From NCBI GenBank assembly GCA_964423205.1, contig CAYRDX010000063.1, positions 1-23,016 of the forward strand: a DNA stretch of 23,016 bases. The letters are read 5' to 3'. Made by a program: the position numbers and the translations under genes. This DNA comes from UBA6168 sp964423205 (lineage in GTDB: Bacteria > Bacteroidota > Bacteroidia > Chitinophagales > Saprospiraceae). Under the pieces are notes generated by a model that had not been told where the DNA came from, did not search any database, and saw nothing but the letters and a program-made list of their open reading frames with translations. Within the stretch, counting starts at the first letter, position 1; each line of letters opens with the position of its first letter. Shown here one piece after another: positions 1 through 7,600 of this stretch.

Positions 1-595
1 CAGTATATGGCTCAGGGACTTAAAAGAGATAAAGTTTTGGCTATCTGTGGGATAAGCAAAAACAAGTTTTATTATAAACCCAATGGGGGTAAGCCCCAAA
101 GGGAGAAGCCTGGGCCTAAGCCCAGCAGGCATACACTTCAACTGACAGAAGGCGAAGTGGTAAAACAGAGCAATCCCGAGTACTCGGGATGAATGGTTAC
201 ATGAAATCTCTGCTCGACAAACCATTGACAGATTATGGTTACCATCGGATGACGGGGGCGCTGCAGTTGGCCGGGTTTTACATCAACCACAAGAAAGTGT
301 ACCGTTTGATGAAATCGGCCAAGCTGCTCCGTCCGACACAGCCAAAGACACCAAAGGAGTACGTGAAATACAGGGTAGTATACCCTGAGGGCCCTTTGCG
401 TCTGATGGAGATGGATATCAAACAGGTTTGGGTAGAAGGATTGCGTCCGCCAGTTGGCGGATATGTGCTGACAATACTGGATGTGTTCACCCGTTGTGCT
501 CTGTATTGGGAAGTAGGATTCGGGATGAAACAAGGGCAAGTAAAGTCAGCTTGGCAACAAGTTATCGAATTACACCTTGAGACAGCAGGCTCTTT
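1..595 (+). pseudogene. IS3-family transposase (OrfB) remnant, frameshifted and truncated
   Basis: This is the remains of a DDE transposase of the IS3 type. The first open segment (7-192) begins in the helical N-terminal part (SKNKFYYKPNGGK). The second (189 onward) has the signature DYGYHRMTGALQLAGFYINH and then KKVYRLMK, followed by the start of the rve catalytic core with the first catalytic Asp in MEMDIKQVWVEG. The frame is open to the left edge, so the gene may begin outside the window. The two segments are in different frames, and the break coincides exactly with a 14-bp palindrome at 175-188; deleting those 14 bases rejoins the frame. The core ends near QQVIELHLETAG, where the dispersed repeat at 596 begins, so the second Asp and the catalytic Glu are missing. 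Residues read past 596 come from the repeat and are not transposase. No terminal inverted repeats are visible. It is inactive; family identification is secure. Confidence 0.85.
174..189. repeat. 16-bp perfect palindrome, copy 1 (core CCCGAGTACTCGGG)
   Basis: The sequence TCCCGAGTACTCGGGA is its own reverse complement. The 14-bp core recurs twice more in the window (4461-4474, 11030-11043). Here it lies inside the transposase reading frame and creates the frame change. There is no T-tract after it, so it is not a typical terminator. Confidence 0.9.
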
Positions 596-943
596 GCAGT
601 ATAGTTTTTCGGGATTTCAAATTTTGTTTGGGTTTAAGTCATTGGAATGTTGGTTTTTGCCACTAAATCACGAAGGCACTAATTTTTAAGAATGAGTGTT
701 CTGGTGGTTTAGTGGCAAAATTTCCTTTAGCTGCTAGTGATTTCATCGCAAGATCCAAAGGGTTGGATGCCGCTGCGCTTATTCATCCTTTGGAAACACT
801 TTTTTCAACTCACTATATTTTTTTAGGGAATCATAAAAAGCGCAGGGTGCCGGTTCGGAAACCGGCATCAGCGGGAGTTTTTTTTTAATTGGAAGACTTT
901 GGGACAGCGGGCAATTCACTGGCAATTAACTATACCGCGTGTT
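596..943. repeat. ~350-bp dispersed repeat, copy A
   Basis: This gene-free stretch closely matches 2447-2800 in the same orientation. Shared blocks are the segment from ATTTTGTTTGGGTTTA onward, an inverted repeat with perfect 13-bp arms TTTTGCCACTAAA (655-667) and TTTAGTGGCAAAA (708-720) plus partial pairing between them, and an 8-bp hairpin TGCCGGTT/AACCGGCA (848-867) followed by a T-run at 877-886. Both copies end at TATACCGCGTGTT, just beyond the stop codon of a minus-strand gene. The left end truncates the transposase remnant. No convincing coding sequence is seen. Motifs resembling 'CACTAAATCACGAAGGCAC' are, to my knowledge, common dispersed repeats in Bacteroidota; the function is unknown. 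Confidence 0.85.
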
Positions 944-958
944 ATCGATTGGCTCTTA

Positions 959-2173
959 TTATTCAGTCTTTGTAAGCCAATCTATTGCGTTTATTTTTTT
1001 TATCCCGTTATATGTGCCTGTTTCGTAATCCATTGTGATTAAAAGTTTTTCGTGATGGTCTGCGATACTGTCATAAGGTGCTAACTCACGTTCTAAAGTC
1101 GCGGCGCTTTGTACTGTTTGTGCAACTTGAATGTATTGCGTATAACCTTCGTTGTTGCGAACAACAAAATCAACTTCCAAATTATTGGTTTTTCCTATCC
1201 ATACTTGGTTATTTCTGCGTTTCAGCTCAAGAAAAATTATGTTTTCAAGTAAATGGCCTGCATCGCTTGCCAATTCTTTTCCAAGTAATGCGTTGCGAAA
1301 CCCCAAATCCACTAAATAGTATTTTTCCAGCGTTGCCAAATGTTGTTTGCCTTTGATGTCATAGCGGTTTACTTTGTAAAACAAGTAGGCTTCAACCAAA
1401 GTGCTAATGTACTTTGACACCGTTTTGTTGTCAATTTTCTTCCTGTTTGTCGTTAACACTTTGGCAATGTTGCCTGCTGAAACACTAGAGCCAACTGAAT
1501 CTATTAAGAAGTTCACAACTTCCTGATAGGATTCTTCGGCATAAATAGTATAGCGCTTTGAAATATCGTTTTCGTAAATGTTTTTAAAAACCATTTGCAA
1601 ATATTCATTTGTATAATGATTTCCTTCAGCTGAAAGTCTTACAGCTTCGGGGAAACCACCTGTACGCACAAATTCAGCAAAAGCACGGTCAGGGTTTGTG
1701 GTTTTGCCCGTAAACTCCAGATATTCAGCAAAAGAAAAAGGCAATACATTTATTTCATAAGCTCTACCCGTGAGCAATGTTGCCAATTCGCTTGATAATA
1801 AATATGCGTTTGAACCTGTAACATACAAATCTATGCTGGGGTGAACGTATAAGCCTTCCAGTAGTTTTTCAAATTCAGGAACGTTTTGCACTTCGTCTAT
1901 AAACACATAATTGGGTACGTTTTTTTTGAGATGCTTTATGATGTAATCGTAAATCTCCTTCCAATTTTTTTCTGCCAAAAACCTGAAATCTGGCATATCC
2001 ATATTGATTGCCACAATGGAAACTTTAGCGTTTTCTTTAAGCAACAAGTCTTGAAATTGTGTCATTAAAGTCGATTTCCCACAACGTCTGACACCTGTGG
2101 CAACCTTAATTAAATTCTTGTCTTTCAGAACACCAAGTGTTTCTAAGTACCGTTTACGTGCTATTGATTGCAT
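959..2173 (-). CDS. AAA+ ATPase of the DUF4143-containing family
   Basis: The 404-residue product is a stand-alone P-loop ATPase of the AAA_14/DUF4143 type, common as accessory genes in bacteria and archaea; the cellular role is not established. Visible motifs are Walker A GVRRCGKST (residues 27-35), Walker B NYVFIDEV (88-95), the conserved LYVTGSNAYLLSSELATLLTGR block, and a C-terminal DUF4143-like region with LEKYYLVDLGFRNALLG and a nuclease-fold-like LEVDFVVR near the end. The ATG at 2173 is preferred because family members start just before KRYLE; a TTG 36 bases upstream would add twelve residues. It sits between two copies of a ~350-bp repeat, with a 95-bp repeat upstream, so it may have arrived as a mobile unit. 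Length is normal and no frame damage is seen. Confidence 0.9.
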   Translation of the reverse strand: MQSIARKRYLETLGVLKDKNLIKVATGVRRCGKSTLMTQFQDLLLKENAKVSIVAINMDMPDFRFLAEKNWKEIYDYIIKHLKKNVPNYVFIDEVQNVPEFEKLLEGLYVHPSIDLYVTGSNAYLLSSELATLLTGRAYEINVLPFSFAEYLEFTGKTTNPDRAFAEFVRTGGFPEAVRLSAEGNHYTNEYLQMVFKNIYENDISKRYTIYAEESYQEVVNFLIDSVGSSVSAGNIAKVLTTNRKKIDNKTVSKYISTLVEAYLFYKVNRYDIKGKQHLATLEKYYLVDLGFRNALLGKELASDAGHLLENIIFLELKRRNNQVWIGKTNNLEVDFVVRNNEGYTQYIQVAQTVQSAATLERELAPYDSIADHHEKLLITMDYETGTYNGIKKINAIDWLTKTE

Positions 2174-2191
2174 AGAGCAAAGGCTGACTAA

Positions 2192-2229
2192 ATTCCTAAA
2201 ATTATTCAAAAATAAAAACTTTTAGGAAT
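2192..2229. promoter_or_regulatory. Inverted repeat just upstream of the ATPase gene
   Basis: Perfect 10-bp arms ATTCCTAAAA (2192-2201) and TTTTAGGAAT (2220-2229) enclose an 18-base AT-rich spacer, 19 bases upstream of the preferred ATG. It could be an operator or a leader hairpin; nothing decides between these. If the upstream TTG start were used, one arm would be coding. Confidence 0.4.
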
Positions 2230-2263
2230 TCTCTGATTCGAACTATTGTATTTTTAAATAAGT

Positions 2264-2361
2264 AATGAGTCAAAAATAAAGTAGCCAATTTGTTTTCTTA
2301 ACCACTTGAAAATCAGTTGGAAAACTTTTGCCTTTTGCCTTTTTACTTTTTACTTTTTCCT
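2264..2361 (+). repeat. ~95-bp dispersed repeat, copy 1
   Basis: It begins AATGAGTCAAAAATAAAGTA, contains TTGAAAATCAGTTG, and ends in a run of TTTTGCC and TTTTTAC units. Near-identical copies lie at 11982-12124 and 14405-14497 in the same orientation. On the minus strand it contains TATTTTTG (2271-2278), which matches the Bacteroidota -7 consensus TAnnTTTG and points toward the ATPase gene. The interval 2362-2446 between this copy and the next repeat holds nothing I recognise. Confidence 0.9.
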
Positions 2362-2446
2362 AACCATATTCTTTGTCAACTAAAATTCATCTGTTTAATA
2401 CCGTTCGTGTTTGTTTTCGGGTGACCGGTAAGGGTCGAGGCTATGT

Positions 2447-2800
2447 GCAGGAAGGGATTTCGGGTTTTCCGATTTTGTTTGGGTTTAGATGATTGGAAAG
2501 TTGGTTTTTGCCACTAAATCACGAAGGCACTAATTTTTAAGAATGAGTGTTCCAGTGGTTTAGTGGCAAAATTTCTTTTAGCTGCTGGTGATTTCATCGC
2601 AATTACCGCTGCGCTTATTTATCACTTTGGGAAGACTTGCTTCAAATTCAACTTTATTTTTGGGGAATTATAAAAAGCACAGGAATGCCGGTTCGGAAAC
2701 CGGCATCAGTGGGAGGGTTTTTTATTGGAAGACTAAGGGCCAGCGGGGGGTACAACCCTTGAACAACCTAATGTACCGGCAATTTTTTATACCGCGTGTT
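2447..2800. repeat. ~350-bp dispersed repeat, copy B
   Basis: Second copy of the repeat at 596-943, same orientation. It retains the TTTTGCCACTAAA inverted repeat and the hairpin TGCCGGTT/AACCGGCA (2686-2705), and ends at TATACCGCGTGTT (2788-2800). It differs by scattered substitutions and small indels, including an extra segment near 2740-2780, so the copies are old. The end overlaps the putative R'' core of the adjoining cassette. Short open frames here look fortuitous. Confidence 0.85.
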
Positions 2801-2806
2801 GTGCGG
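2798..2806 (-). other. Putative cassette end (R''-like core CCGCACAAC, minus strand)
   Basis: Read on the minus strand, CCGCACAAC follows the stop of the unknown gene at 2824. It is the exact complement of GTTGTGCGG found upstream of the same gene (3376-3368, minus strand). That is the arrangement expected of an integron cassette, whose first bases (R') and last core (R'') come from the same attC. The remaining attC here is not clearly palindromic; the ~350-bp repeat begins at once. Confidence 0.45.
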
Positions 2807-2823
2807 TCATACATTTTTCCTCG

Positions 2824-3336
2824 TCAAATTGCCTCAAAACATTCAATAAAACTTTTTATTCCTATCATTATTGAACCTTTTTTTTGAATGTCCATTTTCA
2901 AAAGTGTCGGTCTTTCATTAAATCTTAAAAAAACTGAAGCCATTAATGATTTAGATTTTAGATTTTGCAAATCATAGGCAAATATTTCTAACTTGTCCGT
3001 TTCTTTCGACTCGCCCTCGCTATATTTTAGCATTTTAAAATTCCTTTTCAGAATTTTATTAAAATTTGACTCTGTCACCTTATTTGTCTGAACATTTGGT
3101 TTCAATCGAAAAAATTCCCAAACAAGAAAATAAATTTTCATAATTTCCTCCAATTCCTCCATCGACACATCAAACCTATGTCCTAGCAAAACAGTCAAGA
3201 AAAAAGGTTGGCAGCTAAATATCTCGTCCGAAATAGAATTAACATAATCCGAATCAATTTGGTCTATTTTTTTAATTGATTCAGCCAATATCTCTGTTTC
3301 ATTAAAATCATTTTGAGTAAACTTCAATTTTGTCAT
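2824..3336 (-). CDS. Conserved-looking hypothetical protein, AT-rich accessory gene
   Basis: I do not recognise this 170-residue protein. It appears soluble and largely helical, with no signal peptide or membrane segment. An acidic N-terminal half (FNETEILAESIKKIDQIDSD) precedes a hydrophobic helical stretch (FFLTVLLGHRFDVSMEELEE) and a basic C-terminal part (RFNERPTLLKMDIQKKG). The ATG at 3336 is the only sensible start. The gene is visibly more AT-rich than the housekeeping genes and is flanked by a perfect 9-bp inverted pair (2798-2806 and 3368-3376). This suggests a cassette gene acquired by transfer. It lies downstream of, and in line with, the toxin-antitoxin operon but is separated from it by an attC-like hairpin. 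Function unknown. Confidence 0.7.
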   Translation of the reverse strand: MTKLKFTQNDFNETEILAESIKKIDQIDSDYVNSISDEIFSCQPFFLTVLLGHRFDVSMEELEEIMKIYFLVWEFFRLKPNVQTNKVTESNFNKILKRNFKMLKYSEGESKETDKLEIFAYDLQNLKSKSLMASVFLRFNERPTLLKMDIQKKGSIMIGIKSFIECFEAI

Positions 3337-3366
3337 AATTTATGTTGATTGCTCTGTTTTTTGTAT

Positions 3367-3507
3367 GCCGCACAACGGTTACATGTATAAAACGTTGGGG
3401 ATTGCCGGCGTCGTCCCTGTTTGCCGACACAAAAGCTGATGCGGGGCAGAATACTTAATGTAACCACATAACCCCCAATGTTTTATACATGATGTTGGCT
3501 GTTCGGC
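3367..3507 (-). other. attC-like recombination site between two cassette-like units
   Basis: This 141-bp segment pairs its two ends. The left arm ACATGTATAAAACGTTGGGG (3381-3400) complements the right arm CCCCAATGTTTTATACATG (3473-3491), with one mismatch and small bulges. The outer blocks GCCGCACAACGG (3367-3378) and GTTGGCTGTTCGGC (3494-3507) pair only partly. The organisation (outer R''/R' cores, inner L''/L' arms, unpaired bases, variable centre of about 70 bases) resembles integron attC sites. The outer cores differ from each other but each matches the far end of its own gene unit, as expected of a site composed of two cassettes. There is no integrase gene in the window. Confidence 0.5.
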
Positions 3508-3512
3508 GTTTT

Positions 3513-3818
3513 TTAACCAATCAAGAGATTAATTTTTTTTCCAAGTCCAAATTCAAATATTCTGTATAGTGTCGAAAGCTGAATGTCACATTTCCCATTT
3601 TCAAGTCGAGAAATATAGCTTTTCTTAGTCCCAACCTTTTGTGCAAGCTGTTCTTGGGTCATTTTTGCTTCTTTTCGTGCTTCTTTAAGCATTTCACTAA
3701 TCACATAATATTGAGCTCTTTCTTCAAAGTCGTCCCGTTTTTCAGTTCCTATTTTTCCGTATTTAATGTCTAATAACTCATCAAAGTTTTTAGCATTTCT
3801 AATCAATTCTTTTTCCAT
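3513..3818 (-). CDS. XRE-family antitoxin (HigA-like)
   Basis: This 101-residue protein has a C-terminal helix-turn-helix of the HTH_3/XRE class at about residues 53-97, with MTQEQLAQKVGTKKSYISRL followed by ENG. The N-terminal half is acidic and helical and probably binds the toxin. By family knowledge it neutralises the upstream-encoded toxin and represses the shared promoter. Its ATG begins one base after the toxin's TAA (toxin stop 3820-3822, antitoxin start 3816-3818), so the two are probably translationally coupled. Toxin-first order is typical of higBA-type loci. The downstream end abuts the attC-like hairpin. Start codon and frame are clear. Confidence 0.88.
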   Translation of the reverse strand: MEKELIRNAKNFDELLDIKYGKIGTEKRDDFEERAQYYVISEMLKEARKEAKMTQEQLAQKVGTKKSYISRLENGKCDIQLSTLYRIFEFGLGKKINLLIG

Positions 3819-3819
3819 T

Positions 3820-4164
3820 TTATTTCTTTTTTGAGTTAAAATATTCGTCTTTAAGTCTCATCGCCAAATCAATTTCTTTCTTGGGTGTTTTCTGCGTTTT
3901 CTTTTGAAATCCGTTAAAGAGTACAACTAATTTTCCCTTGTCAAAACAGCAGAATATTCTATAAATATTGCTTTCAAATTCAATGCGGATTTTATAAAGT
4001 CCATCAGTTCCTGTCAAGTGTTCAAGAAACTTTTTCGGGACATTCTGGACTGTCCGAATAACTTTGAAAACAAATTCGATCTTCTCTTGAACTTTTTCTG
4101 GCTGTTCCAAATAAAAGTCCGTGAAATAGTTTCCGTGAAAGATGATTTGTCTATGAGCTTTCAT
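3820..4164 (-). CDS. RelE/ParE-superfamily toxin (HigB-like, Gp49 family)
   Basis: The 114-residue product matches the HigB/Gp49-type branch of RelE-fold toxins. Visible family features are the central LYKIRIEFESNIYRIFCCFD, the next strand KLVVLFNGFQKKTQKTPKKE, and a C-terminal helix rich in Lys and Glu (AMRLKDEYF). By family knowledge it would be a ribosome-dependent mRNA endonuclease; the basic KKTQKTPKK patch fits RNA contact. It is the first gene of a two-gene operon with the XRE antitoxin. A TAnnTTTG element lies only four bases before the ATG, which suggests an almost leaderless transcript. The gene is AT-rich like its neighbours and is probably mobile. Length is typical and no damage is seen. 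Confidence 0.88.
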   Translation of the reverse strand: MKAHRQIIFHGNYFTDFYLEQPEKVQEKIEFVFKVIRTVQNVPKKFLEHLTGTDGLYKIRIEFESNIYRIFCCFDKGKLVVLFNGFQKKTQKTPKKEIDLAMRLKDEYFNSKKK

Positions 4165-4168
4165 GCGA

Positions 4169-4200
4169 CAAAGTTAACTCAAAAGTTATCTTTCTCCAAG
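4169..4200 (-). promoter_or_regulatory. Candidate promoter/operator of the toxin-antitoxin operon
   Basis: On the minus strand TAACTTTG (4176-4169) fits the Bacteroidota -7 consensus TAnnTTTG and ends four bases before the toxin ATG. A TTG lies about 20 bases upstream. The same stretch holds the palindrome AGTTAACT and a near-duplicate AGATAACTTTTG, possible sites for antitoxin autorepression. Motif matching only. Confidence 0.35.
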
Positions 4201-4240
4201 TTTTCAGTCTAACTTTAGGTTATTGCAGTCTTCTTACGCT

Positions 4241-4272
4241 GACAGCCTACATTTGTATAAACGCCAAATGGC
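4241..4272 (-). other. Degenerate attC-like half at the start of the toxin-antitoxin unit
   Basis: Plus-strand GACAGCCTACATTTGTATAA, continuing AACGCC, resembles the far end of the attC-like site read on the minus strand (AACAGCCAACATCATGTATA). The toxin-antitoxin operon is therefore flanked by inverted near-copies. The inner TAAACGCC-AAAT-GGCGTTTA (4257-4276) is a perfect 8-bp hairpin followed by TTTTT on plus, so it could also act as a terminator. The other outer core of this site is not recognisable. Confidence 0.4.
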
Positions 4273-4296
4273 GTTTATTTTTCCTTTCAGTGGTTT

Positions 4297-4334
4297 CGCA
4301 TAAAATATAAACTTAAGTGTTTACATTTTATGCG
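4297..4334. repeat. Inverted repeat (GCATAAAATATAAAC / GTTTACATTTTATGC)
   Basis: Arms of about 16 bases with one mismatch surround a short TTAAGT-type loop. It lies in the 465-base gene-free gap between the toxin and alpha-2-macroglobulin genes. That gap also holds the attC-like half, a terminator, the 14-bp palindrome and a heptamer repeat. No T-tract follows and no adjacent promoter is obvious. Confidence 0.55.
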
Positions 4335-4382
4335 CAACTATTTTGTAAACTATCCAAGCTGTTAAACGGTATTTTCCGCAGA

Positions 4383-4422
4383 CAAAAAAAGGCCATTCAA
4401 ATCCTGATGATTTTGAATGACC
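4383..4422 (-). terminator. Rho-independent terminator downstream of the alpha-2-macroglobulin gene
   Basis: Read on the minus strand, AGGTCATTCAAAATC pairs with GATTTGAATGGCC across a small loop, with one G-U pair and one bulge. The stem is followed at once by seven T. It lies about 210 bases beyond the alpha-2-macroglobulin stop, in the right orientation for that gene. Confidence 0.7.
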
Positions 4423-4459
4423 TCTTTTGTTTTCATAGGGTCTGATATTGGTTAAGTGG

Positions 4460-4475
4460 TCCCGAGTACTCGGGA
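4460..4475. repeat. 16-bp perfect palindrome, copy 2 (core CCCGAGTACTCGGG)
   Basis: Same 16 bases as at 174-189, here in non-coding DNA downstream of the alpha-2-macroglobulin terminator. It is followed by ATTACTGG, compared with ATGAATGG after copy 1. Confidence 0.9.
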
Positions 4476-4600
4476 TTACTGGCACAAATTAGCAACAAAT
4501 CGGGCAATTTGTACTTGGTGACATTCTTCCATTTACCAACAGGTTATTTCACCGCAAGTGTCGCTTCGCTCAACACTTGCTTCAACTTAAGTCCATTCAA

Positions 4601-4631
4601 TTCTCCATTCTCCATTCTCCATTCTCCATTC
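4601..4631. repeat. Heptamer tandem repeat (TTCTCCA)n over a stop codon
   Basis: About 4.4 uninterrupted copies of a 7-base unit end inside the alpha-2-macroglobulin stop codon (4630-4632). Such arrays vary by slippage; a change in copy number could alter the last codons or the 3' leader. Confidence 0.85.
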
Positions 4632-7600
4632 AAATAGCACTCCCCCCCACCACACTCACCCACATGCCCGGAACCCGCGCATTGATGCTGTTGTCATACA
4701 TAGCCTCACAACTCACAGATGGCAGATAGTATTTGCCCTGATAGGCTGCGTTGAGTCTGACCCTGTAAATCTGCCGCGTATTCCGGTTCAGGTCGAAGTA
4801 GGTGTTCACCCGGTCGTCGCGGATGTCCTGGTATTCCGGAACGGAAGTATTGGAGAACTCCGCGAAGCTGTGCAGGCGCGTATTGATGATTTCCCAACCG
4901 GAGGGGAAAATCTGAGTGAGTGCCATTTCCTTCAAGTCCATTGCACGGGTTCCTTTGTGTGCCACGATTACTTCGGCGATGAAATCGGTGCCCTGGGGTA
5001 AGGAAGCCGGATTCAGAGCTGTGCCATCGGGTATGGTGTAGCGAACATTGATTTGAATGTGATTGGCGGTTGATGTGGCGTCGCCTACCAGAGGTTGGCC
5101 TCTTACAACCAACCTTGAGTAAAGTACTCCATTACTGGTGTTCTTCACCTGTATTTCCCCCGATTTCACTTTCTCCAATGGCACTTCAATTTGCATGACT
5201 GGCAGGCTGCTACCGGCATTCACGAATTTCCCATTGGAAAGGCTGTAACTGAAGGTAAACTGGTCGGAAATTTTGGATTTACCCAAAAACTTACCTAAAG
5301 CCAGCAGTGAGTAGGCTGTAGTTTGGGTGGAATACCAGGATTCCCGGCCCAGTTCTTCCGCTACATGGCGGGCATTAACGGCAGCATTAGTCTGGTCGCC
5401 CAGCAGCACCTGAGTTTCCAAAATCATCGACTCATCCCGCAGGGCAGAACCATAAGTATAAGCCAGTTGATTGTAATCTTCAACAGTGGTAGGAACATTA
5501 TTGACCAATTCTTTACCAATATCCGCCTTGCCGGCCAGCGAGTATGCCGCTGCAAGCCTCCATCTGGCTGATGCGGACAGATTCTTCATTTCCCGCATCC
5601 TGTTCATGGCTGACAATTCAGCTTTTCGGGCCAGTGCCAGTGTGTATAATCTGTATGCCTGCTCCAGTTCATGGTCTTGCTGCTGATAACCGGCAGGACT
5701 CAATGAACTCCATCGCTTTGCGGTCTGCTGCTGATATTTGACGAAACGGTCAATCACGGTGGAGGGCACGTTGTACCCGGCGTTTTTAGCTTCCAGCAGA
5801 AAATGCCCAGCATAGTTGGTTCCCCATCCGCTGATTTCACCTCCGGGCCAGTAAGCAAATCCACCCTGTGCCTGCTGGTAATTGTTAAGTTTTGTTATAG
5901 CAGCAGTCACATTGGCAGCAGCCTGTTTGTTTTGAGGTTCGGTCAGTTTCATCATCGCTCCAACGTACAGTTGTGGGAAGGCAGCAGAAGTGACTTGTTC
6001 TACACAGCCGTGAGGGTATTGCAAGAGGAAATTGAGCCTTTCACCCAGATGGAGCGGAGGTAATGCAGATACCTCAAGTATGCCGTTATTGCTGCCCTTG
6101 GTGCCAAAAGCCTCATATCCCTGTGACCAGGTTTCGCCAGGTTGCAAGGTACCATCGTAAACATTGGCCACAACCGGATTAGGATTCCTCACATCCACCT
6201 CTATTTCATCAACAGCGGTCTCGCCACCACCTGTGGCCGTAATTTTGAACCTGGTTACTCCAGTGGCTTCGCCAACTTTTAAATCGAAGTACACAGTTTC
6301 ATCGCCGGGTCTGGAGAAATTGATAGCCTTTCTATTGCCAGTGGACAATGAAACCAGTCCCGAACTTTCCTGAACTTTGATGTCCACCGATTTCACCTTG
6401 GCATCCATGGCAAATACATTAACCGGCAATCGCAGAGTTTCCCCTGGTCCGAGCACTCTTGGTAAAGTTGCCAATACCATCAGCGGCTTTTTCACAGGGA
6501 CTATCTTCTCGGCATTGCCGTAGGCAGCATCGCTGTTGGCAGCCACAACCATGACCCGGACGGAACCCACATAGTTGGGCATGGTGAGCTTATGGGTGTT
6601 TTTTCCTCCGTTCAAGTAAAATGGCCCAATGGACATAACCACCGGTTTAAATCTGTTTGCATTCTTGCGTTCCAAAGGAACATTGATTTCCGCATCGCCG
6701 CCTATACTCAGAATGCGTTCCATTTCACCGCCAAAAGCACCCAGAACATGGTCATAAACGTCCCAGGTTTTAATGCCCAATGCTTCACGTGCATACAGGC
6801 TACCATGCGGGTCGGGCGTACCAAAATTGGTCAGACCCAACAAACCTTCATCCACCACAGCCAGGGTGTAAGCCATATTCCGGTTGTTTTCTTCTTTGAC
6901 CTCTACCGTAAACTCCTGCAATGGTTTCAGCTCGGCGGGCATAGCAATCACAGGTTTCAGAAGCGTCTTTGGATTCTCCACATCGAGGGCTAAAACTCCG
7001 TACATACGAATGGGCAGGTCATTTTTCACCTGTCCGTGGGGCTGAACCAGACTGACACTGGCATAAACCGTCGGTGACATTTCCGCTGTAGCTTTGAACT
7101 TGAAGGTGTTTTCACCTTTTTTCGCATCTTTCCAGAATGACTGGATAATCTTGCTTCCGGTCTCAAGCGTGATGAGTACGCGGCCTTCTTCACCAGAGGG
7201 GACATTTATCTGAATCTCCTCACCGACTGAGTACTTTTCCTTATTGGCCGCAAAACTCATCATTGCCGCTTCTTTACGCCCTATGGCATCTGGGCTGTCG
7301 CCATCATACCAGGGATAGCCGGCATTGAAGAAATCACCGGAACAGTGGCCCGATTGCGTATCGCAAACGCGGACCAGATACCTTCCCCAGGAATCCGGTT
7401 TGATGGTATATGAAACAGAACCATCAGCACCTGTGCGAACAGCGGCAGTTTCTGTGGCATTGAAATGCGTACCTGAATTGTAGTTGGAAACGTAATCGTC
7501 GCCACTATCCCACCACCAGCGCCATTCAATGCGATAAATGCCGATGCTGAGATTCCTGCCACCTGCCGGATTTCCCTTTTCATCAGTTGCTGCAAATTTT

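Noticed and set aside
596..689. C-terminal tail of the second transposase reading frame
   Set aside because: The sequence from 596 on is the dispersed repeat, also present at 2447 without transposase; the open frame to 689 is fortuitous.
2588..2887. 99-codon plus-strand open frame across repeat B
   Set aside because: Composed of repeat sequence and the antisense end of the unknown gene; no recognisable protein features.
4549..4590. Possible third, decayed copy of part of the ~350-bp repeat (TTTCACCGCAAGTGTCGCTT region)
   Set aside because: Only a short, gapped resemblance to 745-800 and 2590-2645; too weak to call.
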